Part shown: positions 32,865 through 44,625 of the stretch, in pieces
Position numbering within the stretch: position 1 is the first letter of the stretch
How the letters are laid out: every line of letters starts with the position of its first letter
Made by a program: the position numbers and the translations under genes
From: Scilla litardierei
Lineage: Eukaryota > Streptophyta > Magnoliopsida > Asparagales > Asparagaceae
DNA: 64,000 nt
NCBI GenBank assembly: GCA_030789695.1
Contig: CM061136.1
Coordinates: 136,908,448-136,972,447, forward strand
Reading direction: 5' to 3'
Notes under the pieces: generated by a model
Seen by the model: the letters and a program-made list of their open reading frames with translations, nothing else
Database searches by the model: none
Told to the model about the DNA's origin: nothing

Positions 32865-35800
32865 TGATGGGTTGCGGGTTTACACCCGCCGGCGCCTGGG
32901 CAAGCCGCGCATGCACATGGAGCCGGCCACGACTTATGGGTGTATTCGTCCCTCTTGAATCTAATTTAATTTTAATGGCATACTTGTAATTAGATTAGAG
33001 TGGGTTTATATTAAACTAGGGCTAGCCGTCATTGATCTTTTTATACTTATTATTGATATTTTGTGAGCGTTCTTCGAGAGTTCTTTGAGGGATCTTAGGA
33101 GAGTGTGGGCGTCCTCGCTTATCGGCGTCTTGGGAGGGTGGTTGCCCCCAGAATTGTAGCCAATTTATCTTTTTATTCGTTGTTTTAGTTAATATAATTT
33201 CAGATTTTCCTCGTTCCTATCAATTTGGTATAGAGCGCGTAACGATCCATGGCGACGTCGACAAGGCAAAAGGACAAGGTCAAGGCTTTGGAGGAGAAAT
33301 TCAATGGCGAGATTGAAGGGGTGAAGAAAACGCTAGCAGGGCACGAGGAATCAATGGGAAAGTTGACGGCTTCCGTTGACAGATTGGCGGCTTCCATTGA
33401 AAAGGTTGCGGCGAAGCAAGAGAAGAACGATGAGCAATTCGCGCAACTAATTTTTCAGTAGGCGGCTAACGCAGAAAAAGGATGAAAATGGGACAGGAAC
33501 CCTAAATCAGCGGAAAAGGCGCCACCTTTGGTCAATGGGAAGGAAAAGTTGGAGCTTTTTGATGCGAAAAACGTCCACGTTGAGGAGGAATACGATGATG
33601 AGCAAGATGGGGAGCCGTGGAAAGTTGATTATCGCGAGGAAGTACGACGGAAGTCGGCAGAATCAAGAATGGGTCGGCCCTAGCCACCCCCCAAATACGT
33701 TGCGGCAAGGCACAGGGGGCGGGAACTTCTGCCGGGCCCCGCCGACACCCAAGACAGCTGTTGGGGCGGCGACGGCCCTTCCCGGCTTCGCCCGGGGCCG
33801 ACAAAGCCCCCGGGGCCTCCGGCAACCCCCGTGGACCAGTGGGGGGCGCTGGGGCCCCGGGGGACAGCCGGCGAGGCCGCCCCAGGCCCGTCGCGGCCCC
33901 ACAGACCACATGGAGACCCGCAAGGGGGATTTGAGGCACGGGAATAGGGTTTTCAGCAGTTTCGTGACCACCAGCCCCATCTGGAGGACCCGACGCACGA
34001 TTTCGAGGAGAAATTTGACCTCGTGGACTTCCAGGAGCACAGGGATAATGGCGTGGGGTATCTGGACCCTCCCGACCCTCGATTTGGTGATGGCCGGTGG
34101 CAGCCTCCACCACCCCCACCATGGCAGACGCACCGGAGGCATGGGAGGAGGTTACAGAGACTTCCAGGAGTGGCCAGGGGGCAGGTTTGGAGGCGATGAA
34201 GGGGTGAACATGGGGACCGAGGAGGCGGCCCACGGGGACCACGGTTTCCATGGAGGAGGCCCCCATGGGGTTATGAGCGACACCAGGAGAGGTGACAGCA
34301 CTGCCACCAGCCTAGACACGGCAGAGAACTGGGGGACAGGGGGGATTCAATATGAACAAAGTGAGGAAGTTGAAAATGCCTATATTCGATGGGGTGGATC
34401 CGGTCTCGTGGATCTACAGGGCGAGAGATTTTTTAAATTCTCACGCATGACTGAGGAGCAGAAGCTGGAGGCAGCGGGCATCTGTCTGGATGGAAAGGCT
34501 CTCGCTTGGTTTCTGTGGAAGGATGTGAGTCGTCCTTTTCGCTCGTGGGAGGAGATCAGTGATTAGATGGTGGAGAGTTTCAGGGACCCCCACTTGGGGA
34601 ACATTCGGGAGCAACTGCTATCGCTCAGACATGAGGGCATGGTGAGGGACTATCTAGAGAAGTTCGAGGCGCTATCAGAACATGTGCACGGTGTAACGGA
34701 TGAGACGATGGAGAGCACCTTCATGAAGGGGTTGAAGGACACTATTCGAGCAGCGGTGCGCATGGAGAAGCCCAGAGTCTGATGGATGCCATGGAGTATG
34801 CTCAGATGGCGGAGGATTGTCAGTTGGAGGAGAGGAAGACGAGGGGTGGCTGGGGTGGACCAGTTCCCCGGAGTCAGACAGCGGCAGGAGGGCAGCAGAG
34901 AGCCACTACGGGAGCAGATCCGGCCACCAAGGAGAAGAGCGGAGAGAAGAGTAGTGCACCGTAGACTGGAGGACAGTTCAGGCAGATGACCGACGCGGAG
35001 ATGAGGGAGAAGCAATAGAAGGGCCTATGCTTTCGTTGCGACGAGCGATTCACACCAGGTCACACCAGGCCACAGATGTGCGGGGCGCAAGCTCCAGGTA
35101 CTGCTGCTAGAGGATGAGAAGGACGAGGCTGAGGTGGAGGACGAGACCACTGAGGTCAAGGAGTCTGAGGGCCACCAGCTAGACGTGGCGGAGGTTTCCC
35201 TTAACTCCGTGGTGGGGTTCACACCGAACCATACCATGAAGTTGAGGCATATCGACGACCAGGAGGTGACAGTGCTTATTGACAGTGGGGCGACCCACAA
35301 TTTCATTTCCAATAGAGTGGTGGCCCAACAGGAGCTCCAGCTGACAGACTGTGGGAGTTTCAGTGTCATGATGGGGACAGAAAAGAAGAAAAGCAGTTGG
35401 GGAGTTTGCAGAGGGCTGGTGCTGACATTACAGGGGGTACAGGTGATGACGGATTTTTTGCCCCTAGACCTGGGTAGCACCGACGTCATCCTGGGCATGA
35501 CGTGGTTGCAGACGTTGGGGGAGATGACGGTAAATTGGAAACTACTCAGGATGGAGTTTCAGGAGGAGGTGAGAGCAGTCACGCTACAGGGGGACCCCAG
35601 CCGCAGAGTATTGGTCTCACTGAAGACCATGGTGAAGACCATTCAGATGGAGGGCGGAGGATACTTGGTGGAGTTATATTCACTGATGGGAGAGGGAGGC
35701 GATGAGGCCAGTGGAGAGCAGCTCATTCCAGGAGAAGTACAGCAGCTGATGGGACATTTCGAGAAGATCTTTCAGGATCCCCGGGGTCTCCCACCGCCGA

Positions 35801-38800
35801 TGGATCACGAGCACACCATAGTACTGCGTGAAGGGGTGTCTCCCATCAGCGTGAGGCCCTACTGTTACCCCAGCACCAGAAGGACGAGATTGAGCGGATG
35901 GTGGCAGAGATGGTGCAGGTTGGAGTGATACAGCCTAGTGTAAGTCCCTTTTCCAGTACAGTACTGTTAGTGAAGAAGAAGGATGGGAGCTGGCGCTTCT
36001 GCGTGGACTACAGGACCCTGAACAAGGAGACAGTACCCGATAAGTTTCTCATACTAGTTATTGATGAGCTCTTGGACGAGTTGCATGAGGCAGCCCTATT
36101 CACCAAGATAGATCTCAAGTCAGGTTACCACCAGATCAGGATGCGGCGGGAGTATGTGCCCAAGACGGCGTTCAGGACGCATGAGGGTCACTACGAGTTC
36201 TAGTCATGCCTTTTGGCTTGATTAACGCACCAGCTACTTTCCATGCTTTAATGAATAAGGTATTCCGCCCTTACCTGAGACGATTTGTACTAGTTTTCTT
36301 CGATAATATATTGTTGTATAGTCGTACCTTGAAGGAGCACTTGGACCACCTGCAGGTCGTGTTCCAGGAGATGCAGTATCATCAGCTGTTCGCAAACAGA
36401 AAGAAGTGCTTATTCGGACAGCCACAGGTGGAGTATCTGAGGCATGTGGTGTCGACAGACGGGGGTGGCAGCGGACAGATCCAAGATTGCGGCGATGCTA
36501 GACTGGTCGTGCCCCACCACTCTGAGGGGACTGCGGGGATTCTTGGGCTTGACAGCATACTACCGCAGATTTGTGCAGGGGTACGAGACTATCGCATAGC
36601 CACTGACTGAGCTACTGAAGAAGGACCAGTTCAATTTGGGGGGGCGGCGACGGCAGCATTTGAGGCCTTGAAAAGGGCCATGACCACCGTACCAATTTTG
36701 GTGTTGCCAGACTTTTCCAAACCCTTCGTGGTGGAGGCAGACGCGTCGATACATGGACTGGGAGCATTATTGATGCAGGATCAGCGGCCTATTGCAAATT
36801 TCAGTCAGGTGTTGACCGCTAGAGTCAGGTCGTGATCTGTCTACGAGAGGGAGTTGATGGCCATTGTCATGTCTATTCAGAAGTGGAGGTCGTACTTGTT
36901 GGAGAGGAGTTTTCTAGTGCGCAAAGATCAACGGAGCCTCAAATACTTATTAGAGCAGCGTATGATAGCAGAGGTGCATCAGAAGTGGTTGCAAAAGCTG
37001 ATGGGGTACAGGTTTGAGATTGAGTATCGCCCGGGGCTCGAGAACAAGGCGGCGGACGCGCTTTCACGGCGAAAGGAGGTAGAGTTGGCGGCGCTGACAG
37101 TTTCAGTGCTCCAGGACTGAGAGCCACTGCAGCAGGAGGTGGAGCAGGACCAGGACTTGGCAGGCATACGTGCGGAGCTATTACAGGGATCTACAGAGTA
37201 CCCATGGTATTCTATTCAGGACGGACGGCTACTACATTTGGGGAGATTGGTTCTGCCAAGGACTTCGACATATATACCGACCATACTCCAGGAGTTCCAC
37301 AGCAGCGCAGGCGAACGGCATTCGGGGGTCCTCAAGACCTACCAGAGACTGGCGAGGGAGGTCTACTGGAAGGATGTGGCGAAGGATGTGTCGAAGATGG
37401 TTGTAGAGTGTGACGTTTGCCAGCGCCACAAGTACTAGGCGATGTCCCCGGGAGAATTACTACAGCCACTGTCTTTCCCGGATCAGGTGTAGGAGGACCT
37501 TTCCATAGACTTCATTTATGAACTGCCGAAGTCGGGAGGATATACAGTCATATTTGTTGTGGTAGACCGCCTCAGCAAGTATGCACACTTTGTACCACTT
37601 CGGCATCCATACATCGCAGTATCGGTGGCGGAGGTTTTTGTGAGATAGGTCATTCGCGTGCATGGATCCCCAAAGTCCATTGTCTCGGATAGAGACAAGT
37701 TTTTCCTTAGTAAATTCTGGCAGGAGTTTTTTAGGCTTCATGGGACAGTGTTGAGACGGAGCACAGCCTACCACCCGCAGACAGCTGGACAGACGGAGGT
37801 CGTCAACAGGAGTGTAAAAACTTATCTGCGGTGCTTTATTTCAAAAAATCCCAAGGAGCATGCTCGTTGGCTGGCATGGGCGGAGTACTGGTATAATAAC
37901 TCTTATCATACTGCAACTCAAACGACACCTTTCAGGATTCTGTATGGTAGAGACCCTCCTCATTTACTACATTATAGGCAGGAGACGACACCAGTATCAG
38001 ATCTGGAGCGGTATTTGGCAGAGAGAGATCCGATTTTGGAGAAGCTGAAGCTTCATCTGGCTAGAGCTCAGCAGGTTATGAAGACGAGGGCCGACCTACA
38101 CCGCAAAGATGTGCAGTTCGCAGTAGGAGATAAGGTATACCTGAAACTAAGACCCTACGGGCAGAGATCCTTGACCCACATGAGGAATGAGAAGTTAGCG
38201 CCGCGATATTATGGACCTTTCGAGGTCGAGGCAAGAGTGAGACCAGTGGCTTACAGGTTGATACTACCCCCAGGTTCTGTTATTCACCCGGTATTTCATG
38301 TGTCACAGCTGCGCCAGGTTATCGGGACCACACACCCTCGCCCACCCTTTCGGAGACATTAACAATTGACAAGGAGGTGAGATTAGAGCCTGAAGCGCTG
38401 AAGGGGGTCCGTAGAGGAAGCACGTGAGAGCGGGAGGTTCTTTTACAGTGGAAGTGATTACCAGAGCACGAGAGCACGTGGGAGTCCATGGACGTGATGG
38501 TGAAGCAGTTTCCAGACTTCCACCTTGAGGACAAGGTGGCTCTTTGGGGCGGAAGTAGTGATGGGTTGCAGGTTTACACCCGCCAGCGCCTGGACAAGCC
38601 ACACGCGCGCGTGGAGCCGGCTGCGACTTAGGGGCGTATTCGTCCCTCTTGAATATAATTTAATTTTAATGGCATAATTGTAATTAGATTAGAGGGTGTT
38701 TTACTATTAAACTAGGACTAGCCGTCATTGATCTTTTTATGCTTATTATTGATATTTTGCGAGAGTTCTTCGAGGGATCTTAGGAGAGTGCGGATGTCCT

Positions 38801-38908
38801 CGCTTATCGGGGTCTTGGGAGGGTGGTTGCCCGTAGAATTGTAGCCAATTTATCTTTTTTCTTCGCTGTTTTGGTTAATATAATTTCAGATTTTCCTCGT
38901 TCCTATCA
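32865..38908 (+). mobile_element. Ty3/gypsy chromovirus-type LTR retrotransposon 3, inactivated
   Basis: 6.0-kb element inserted in the Sirevirus-like LTR. LTRs 32865-33222 and 38559-38908 (TGATGGG..CCTATCA) have the perfect TSD GATTC (32860-32864, 38909-38913). The LTRs differ by roughly 25 substitutions and an 8-bp length difference, so it is the oldest of the three gypsy copies. A degenerate primer-binding site TGGTATAGAGCG lies at 33226 and a polypurine stretch TTTGGGGCGGAAG just before the 3' LTR. It is antisense to NUP160. Confidence 0.95.
33249..38556 (+). pseudogene. Gypsy element 3 gag-pol with many stops and shifts
   Basis: MATSTRQKDKVKALEEKF opens a coiled-coil start (33249-33461). 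A GC-rich linker and gag core follow (CLDGKALAWFLWKDV near 34480; stop at 34564). A protease LIDSGATHNFIS (about 35275), RT in two frames (35898-36203, 36206-36610), RNase H with VEADASIHGLGA and YEREL (36725-36870), an integrase finger (CDVCQRHKY then a stop at 37437) and an integrase core (SIDFIYELP, SDRDKFFL, QTEVVN) come next. A chromodomain remnant sits near 38370-38545. The RT motif is FFDN rather than FFDD, an additional lesion in the catalytic pair. Confidence 0.85.
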
Positions 38909-39059
38909 GATTCTTAATGATCTTTAATGTTAACCAAGTTTTTCCCAGAGTTCTAAAAGAACTAAGACATCTCCTATATATGAAGCCACAAAACCCCCTT
39001 AAACCCAAGCAAAAAGTCCAAAGGACAAATCTGTAACTGCTAGAATTTGGACTGAAACG

Positions 39060-39560
39060 CCATAGACAGGCGCCTGTAAAAACAAAAGTCAGGCGACTAA
39101 TCAACGGCTAGATTTTCACCAACGATTATAATCTGAGCCACGACAGGCGACTGTAGAAGACTACACAGGCGCATGTACAACTGCGCAGGTGCCTGTAAAG
39201 ACTTCGTCAATCACGTGTCACAAGGGATGGAATGGAGCTGAGAAATGTCAACTTACCACTTGTGCATTCAGGCGACTGATGAACAAAGTCCATATGCCTG
39301 GGGATTGACAAGCGACTATAAACTCTACAGCAGTCGACTGACATACAAGATGGAGTGATGCACAAAATTGACAAGTTACGCACTTTAGCACATAGGCGAC
39401 TGATGAACAATGTCCAGCGCCTGAGGATTGACAGGCGCATGTCTTTTGTACTTCGGTCGCCTGCACCAAAAGCTCAAGTAAGAGTCAAGAAAATATTGAC
39501 TTAAAGTTGTGCAGATCAGTCACCTGTAAAAGGCTGGCCAGTCGCCTGAAGGAAGGCCAG
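39060..39560. repeat. Array of AGGCGCCTGT / AGGCGACTG palindrome-like motifs (left LTR)
   Basis: About 13 copies of a 10-nt motif, core CAGGCGCCTG with variants CAGGCGACTG, CAGGCGCATG and CAGTCGCCTG, in about 500 bp of the left LTR. Larger units such as GGCGACTGATGAACAA...GTCC recur twice. The right LTR carries the same array at 43430-43930 with many AGGCG changed to ATGCG or AAGCG. Confidence 0.8.
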
Positions 39561-40798
39561 AGACTTCAATAAGAGTTCATGGCATAGGAAACCCATTAGG
39601 TTGGATTCTATGATGATCCTAAGGTTTTCTAAGATGGTTGATGCAAATGCATGAATGAACTAGACCATCTAATCAAGGCATTACAAATTCCTAGACTCAA
39701 AAAGAGAAAACCAAGTAATAGGAATTACATGGATTACAATTTGCTTCTCCTAGAGTATTAGTTCTCAAGCATGATTCGCCTTGATCTTCCCATCATCTTC
39801 CAAGCTTTGGCACCACTTGATGAGCTTTATTTCATCAAGTTCCAATCTTTGGCAATGCTCCTCTTGATGTACATCCTTGCACCAAGCTTTTAGTCTCCAA
39901 AATGTTATTCTTCAATTATTAAACATGAGACTAAAACATTGAGAGTCATTAGCAACAATATAATGTTGTGATCATCATCAAAACAATATTGGTTAAAAAC
40001 ACCAATACCTAACTTCTTATCAAAATGTTAAACACAACATACAAGAAATAATTCTTGTCATTAAATCCCTTTAGAAATGTGACAAAAAAACCAAGAGATT
40101 AAGATATGTTTGATACCTAATTGTAAACTTAAGTGGGTATCAATCACTATCACATGTTCCCCCTAAATCATAGAAAGGATAAAAATGTTGACTCCTATGA
40201 TCTAATACCAATGGTAAAATTCTTTACCAATTGTAAGTACTAATTGGAGCCATGGGCCTAAATTGTATCAAAGCATGGATATAGAAGGATGAAGCATCAT
40301 TGATACAAATGATATTGCCAAGAGAAAATATAGCATGAAAAATGTTGTCAACACCAATGGGTTGAGTTTGAGACCACAATAACCAATTGTAAATAATGTA
40401 AGAATGATCTAAAAATAACCCAAAATGAGAGTTAGAATATGTTTTAAAATATTTTTAAACATGTATAACATACTAACTCTCATATTGTCATACACATGGA
40501 TCAACAAATGCATGTATGACAATGAAATCCCCAAGGTCTCATTTTCATGAAAAATAATTTGAAAGTAATTTCAAAATCATGAAACATCACATACAATCAA
40601 TGGGTATGCTAAGATATAGAAATGAAAGCAAAATACACATGCAATATGAACCTGTGTGAGAGACCTAAACATTAAGAAACCAAACCCAAGAAGAGTTTAA
40701 TTTCCTAATGTCATCACATGAGGTGATCACATCCCTAACTAAAGAGTTGATATAACCATCCCTCTCTTGCACACTAACTTTAGTGGGAATCCAAAGAC

Positions 40799-42718
40799 TT
40801 AAGGATTTCCTATGCAATGGTTTTGCCTTTGCAAGATGGGTGGATGTGGCATGCTTAGGTGTAGAAAAATATATCTTAGCATGCAAAGAATGAGGGGTTT
40901 GCTTCTTAGCAAAAATGAAGGATTTTCATTCTCCCTCATCACCTTGTGATTTACATGCTTCTTGTTAGGGTTATTGTTATACAAAAAAGCATGATGATTC
41001 TTCTTAGGTGCTTTAGAATTATGTCTTGATTTTGCACCATAAAATGAATTAGAGGTGGGTTTGGTTACCACTCTTGGAATATATCCCAAACCTTCTCTAT
41101 GCTTTGCCGAATGTTGTTTTTCCAACAAATCGTGGAATGAATCCCTAGAAAGCACAGAGCTAATGAGCTTTTGGGATTCCTCTTTGCATTTCAATGTTAA
41201 TTTTTGAATGCGAGATTCTAAGCTAAAATTTTAAGCTACTAATTTTTCATTTGAAATGTTCAATTTCTTAACTTGAGAGAGAAGTGTGTCTCTCTCACTA
41301 GTGTCACAAATATGCAAAGCATTATTATTTATACTAGTAGATACTAATTCATCCAACTTACACTTAGTATCTACAAAGTTTGCTTTTAATTTAGAGTAAG
41401 CTTTAATGAATTTACTTACCCCTTTGAAGAACACTTCATTGCGATGTTCAAGCTCCTCATATAATAGCTTTGGCTCCTCCTCATCTTCATCATCCTCATT
41501 TTCGCTTTCCTCCTCACTAGAGTTTGATGAAGAATCTTCCCACTTTGCCATCAAGCACACTTCTTCATTGGGGTTGAGCCAAGCCTCCACCTCTTCATCA
41601 CTTGAGCTTGAAGAGATATCATCGAATGCCGTGAAGCACATGTGGGCTACCTCCTTGTCATCTTCTTCTTCTTCATTTGATGAGTCCTCACTCGAGTCAT
41701 CAAATGTGCCAACAAGCCTCTTCTTTTTGTTCTTGTATTTGGAGTTGCCTTTCCAATACTTATTCCATTTCCCTTTGTAAGATTATTTGGAAGGTTTGGA
41801 CGGGCATTTGGTAGAGCGATGACCTTTACCACTGCAATTGTAACAAGTAGGAATCTTGTTAGATTTAAAGACAAACTTTGACAAAGACTTACCTTACTTG
41901 TCCTTTAGGAATGCCCTTAGTTGCTTGGCGAGCTCCATGATGTCATCATCACTAGCCTCATCCGCTCCATCTTCTTCACTTGAGGCTTCTTGATAAAATT
42001 TCTTTCTCCACTTGATTGGCTCCTTCGCGGCATGGAATGCAATCCCATTTTGCTTCTCCGGCTTCTCGAACTTGGATAGCTGAATCTCCTTATGTTGAAG
42101 CTTTACTTCATACGCCATGAGATCCCCAATGCACTCCTCAACGGTGTATTTGGACATGTCGTTTGACTCCAAAATACAGTTGGCCTTTGACTCCCATTTA
42201 GGTGTAAGAGAGCCAAGGATCTTTTCCACTCGATCCTCTTGAGAAATCATCTTCTTATGTCCTTCCAAAGCGTTCACAATATCTGTGAACCTTGTGAACA
42301 TTTCCGAGATGCTCTCTCCTTTATGCATCTTAAACAATTCATATTTAGATCTAAACACACTTTGTTCAGATTTCTTTACCTTTGACGTCCCTTCGTGAGA
42401 AAACTCCAAGGTATGCCAAATCTCGTTGGCCGATTTGCACATGGAGATGCGGTTGAACTCATTGGGAGTGATGGCACAATGGAATGCGTTCATTGCCCTC
42501 GCATTGGATTTGATTAAATCTTTCTCTGCCTTTGTCATTGTAGCCGCGGGTGTAGTAGGCTTCACAAAAGGACACTCTGCGACGTCCCATAGGTCTTGAC
42601 CCTCCAAGTAGATCATCATCTTGATCTTCCAACTTGGATAATTTGATCCGTTGAAGAGCGAGGGTCAAATGGTTGATAGACCTTCTTGAGATATGGATGA
42701 AGCGTTGAAAGCCATCAT
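40799..42718 (-). pseudogene. Sirevirus-like gag with CCHC zinc knuckle
   Basis: Start MMAFNASSISQEGLSTI at 42718, 21 nt inside the primer-binding site. After one TGA the frame reads FNGSNYPSWKIKMMIYLEGQ (DUF4219-like start). A UBN2-type gag core follows (EIWHTLEFSHEGTSKVKKS, SISEMFTRFTDIVNALEGH) and then a zinc knuckle CYNCSGKGHRSTKC (C-x2-C-x4-H-x4-C, about 41846-41805). A long acidic Ser/Glu/Asp-rich region (41700-41450) precedes a coiled-coil-like tail (to 40799). Three or four in-frame stops break it. No protease, integrase or RT follows, so movement would require proteins from a relative. Confidence 0.8.
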
Positions 42719-42738
42719 TGTTTGTAAGCTTCAACCTC

Positions 42739-42750
42739 GCTCTGATACCA
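42739..42750 (-). promoter_or_regulatory. Primer-binding site, initiator tRNA-Met type
   Basis: TGGTATCAGAGC on the minus strand, directly inside the right LTR of the Sirevirus-like element. Confidence 0.9.
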
Positions 42751-42751
42751 A

Positions 42752-44412
42752 TTGTAAGGACCGTCTACCTTGCAATACTAAACAACACACACTAAAGTGG
42801 GGATGAATAGTGTATAATTGTGTAATTAAAATTAAACTTGCAAATGCGAAATTATAAGTGCAAGTGAAGAATAATCTACACAATTAAGCAAACGCAAATG
42901 CAAAGAGTTTTACCCTGGCTTCCCAACTTGGGAACATCTAACCACACCAATATTCATTATAATCCTACACAAGGTAGTGAATACAATCCCTACATAAGGG
43001 ATACCCTACACAAGGTATTTGAACTCCAACAAAAAGAGTAACTAACTCCCACAAATAGAGTTAGGGAAACAATCACAAAGATGAAATAAATACTCTTACA
43101 TGTGCCTTGACGAGATGAACTTACTCAATAATGAAGGCAATGCATGGAAGAGAATCTCCAAGTGTTGAGATGTGCTTTGATTGCACTTGGAGGATTTCCC
43201 TTGAGCTAGCTTCAATGCATGAAGAGTATTAGGGCTCAAAAGAGGGAAATGAGAAATAGGAGTGGCTTTTAAGATTCTTAATGATCTTCAATGTTAACCA
43301 AGTTTTTCCAAGAGTTCTAAAAGAACTAAACCATCTCATATATATGCAGCCACACAACCCCCTTAAACCCAAGCAAAAAGTGCAAAGGAACAAATCTGCA
43401 ACGGCTAGAATTTGGGATGAAACGTCATGGACAAGCGCCTATAGAACAAAGGTCAAGCGACTAATCAACGGCTAGATTTTCACCAACGGCTATAATCTGA
43501 GCCAGGACATGCGACTATAGAAGACTGCACATGCGCATGTGCAATTGTGCATGCGCCTGTAAAGACTTCGTTAGGCACGTGTCATAAGGGATGGAATGAA
43601 GCTGAGAAATGCCAACTTACGCACTTGTGCATTCATACGACTGATGAACAAAGTCCAGATGCCCGGAGATTAACAGGCGACTATAAACTCTACCACAGTC
43701 GACTGACACACAAGATGGAGTGATGCACAAAATTGACAAGTTACGCACTTTGGCACATAGGCGACTGATGAACGATGTCCATCGCCTGAGGATTGACATG
43801 CGCATGTCTGTTGTACTTCAGTCGCCTGCACCAAAAGCTTAAGTAAGAGTCAAGAAAATATTGACTTGAGCTGTGCAGATCAGCCGCATGTAAAAGGCTG
43901 GCCAGGCGCCTGGTGAACCACCAGTTGCATGTCCTGCCTTCAGCAGGCACCTGAAGGAAGGCCAGAGACTCCAATAAGAGTTCATGGTATGGGAAACCTA
44001 TTGGGCTGGATTCTATGATGATCCAAAGGTTCTCTAATATGGTTGATGCAAATGCATGAATGAATGAGACCATATAATCAAGGTATTACAAATTCCTAGA
44101 CTTAAAAAGAGAAAAGCAAGTAATAGGAATTACATGGATTACAATTTGCTTCTCCTAGAGTCTAAGTCCTCAAGCATGAGTGACCTTGATCTCCCCATCA
44201 TCTTCCAAGCTTTGGCACCACTTGATGAGCTTCATTTCATCAAGTTCCAATCTTTGGCAATGCTCCTCTTGATGTTCATCCTTGCACCAGGCTTTTAGTC
44301 TCTAAAATGTTATTCTTCAATTGTTAAATGTGAGACTAAAACATTGAGTCATTAGCAACAACATAATGTTGTGATCATCATCAAAACAATATTGGTCTAA
44401 AACACCAATAAT
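42752..44412 (-). repeat. Right (5') LTR of Sirevirus-like element, truncated
   Basis: Collinear with the left LTR up to CAATATTGGTCTAAAACACC (about 44410), then diverges. It preserves the uninterrupted version of the gypsy 3 target (GGCTTTTAAGATTCTTAATG at 43263) and the palindrome array. Confidence 0.85.
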
Positions 44413-44439
44413 ACTTAACCTCTCAAACCATAGAGAATG

Positions 44440-44625
44440 CGACGTTAAGACAAGATGCATATCTCAAAATGGCCCAATTTGTCATCCGAACAATAACCAA
44501 AACCAAACAAGAACGATATAGAATGAAGTAATAGAATGAGGTTATGAGACAAGATGCTTATCTTAAGATGGCCCAATTAGTCATCCAAACGATAACCAAA
44601 ACCAAACATATTGATTTACATGGCA
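44440..44625. repeat. Two tandem copies of a ~110-bp block
   Basis: AAGACAAGATGCATATCTCA...ATGGCCCAATTTGTCATCC and AACCAAAACCAAACA recur about 110 bp on (GAGACAAGATGCTTATCTTA...ATGGCCCAATTAGTCATCC). Nothing coding. Confidence 0.8.

Larger units (their letters stand above)
32323..40157 (-). repeat. Left (3') LTR of Sirevirus-like element, split by an insertion
   Basis: About 1.79 kb when gypsy element 3 and one TSD copy are excluded. Collinear with 42752-44412 through CAATACTAAACAACACACAC, GAGTTTTACCATGGTTCC, TCATTGAATGCAAGGCATGG-type blocks and the palindrome array. Ends in CACTATCACA. Confidence 0.85.
32323..44412 (-). mobile_element. Sirevirus-like gag-only LTR retrotransposon, interrupted by gypsy element 3
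   Basis: The left (3') LTR runs 32323-32864 and resumes 38914-40157, split by gypsy element 3. The right (5') LTR is 42752-44412, lacking about 170 bp of its outer end. Both begin TGTAAGGACCGTCTACCTTG. The internal region (40158-42751) has a primer-binding site next to the right LTR, a polypurine tract (plus TGTTCCCCCTAAATC at 40158) next to the left, and a gag but no RT or integrase. It is therefore a non-autonomous derivative. Outer TSD could not be confirmed because the right end is truncated. Confidence 0.8.

Noticed and set aside
33532..34266. 244-codon minus-strand ORF
   Set aside because: Antisense of the gypsy 3 gag, which has its own recognisable gag motifs on the plus strand.
39207..39469. 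Short minus ORFs with repeated FISRL-type peptides
   Set aside because: Produced by the LTR palindrome array; the same peptides recur at 43617-43805 in the other LTR.
41406..41780. Ser-rich 124-codon plus-strand ORF (runs of SSSSS)
   Set aside because: It is the complement of the acidic Glu/Asp/Ser tract of the Sirevirus-like gag.
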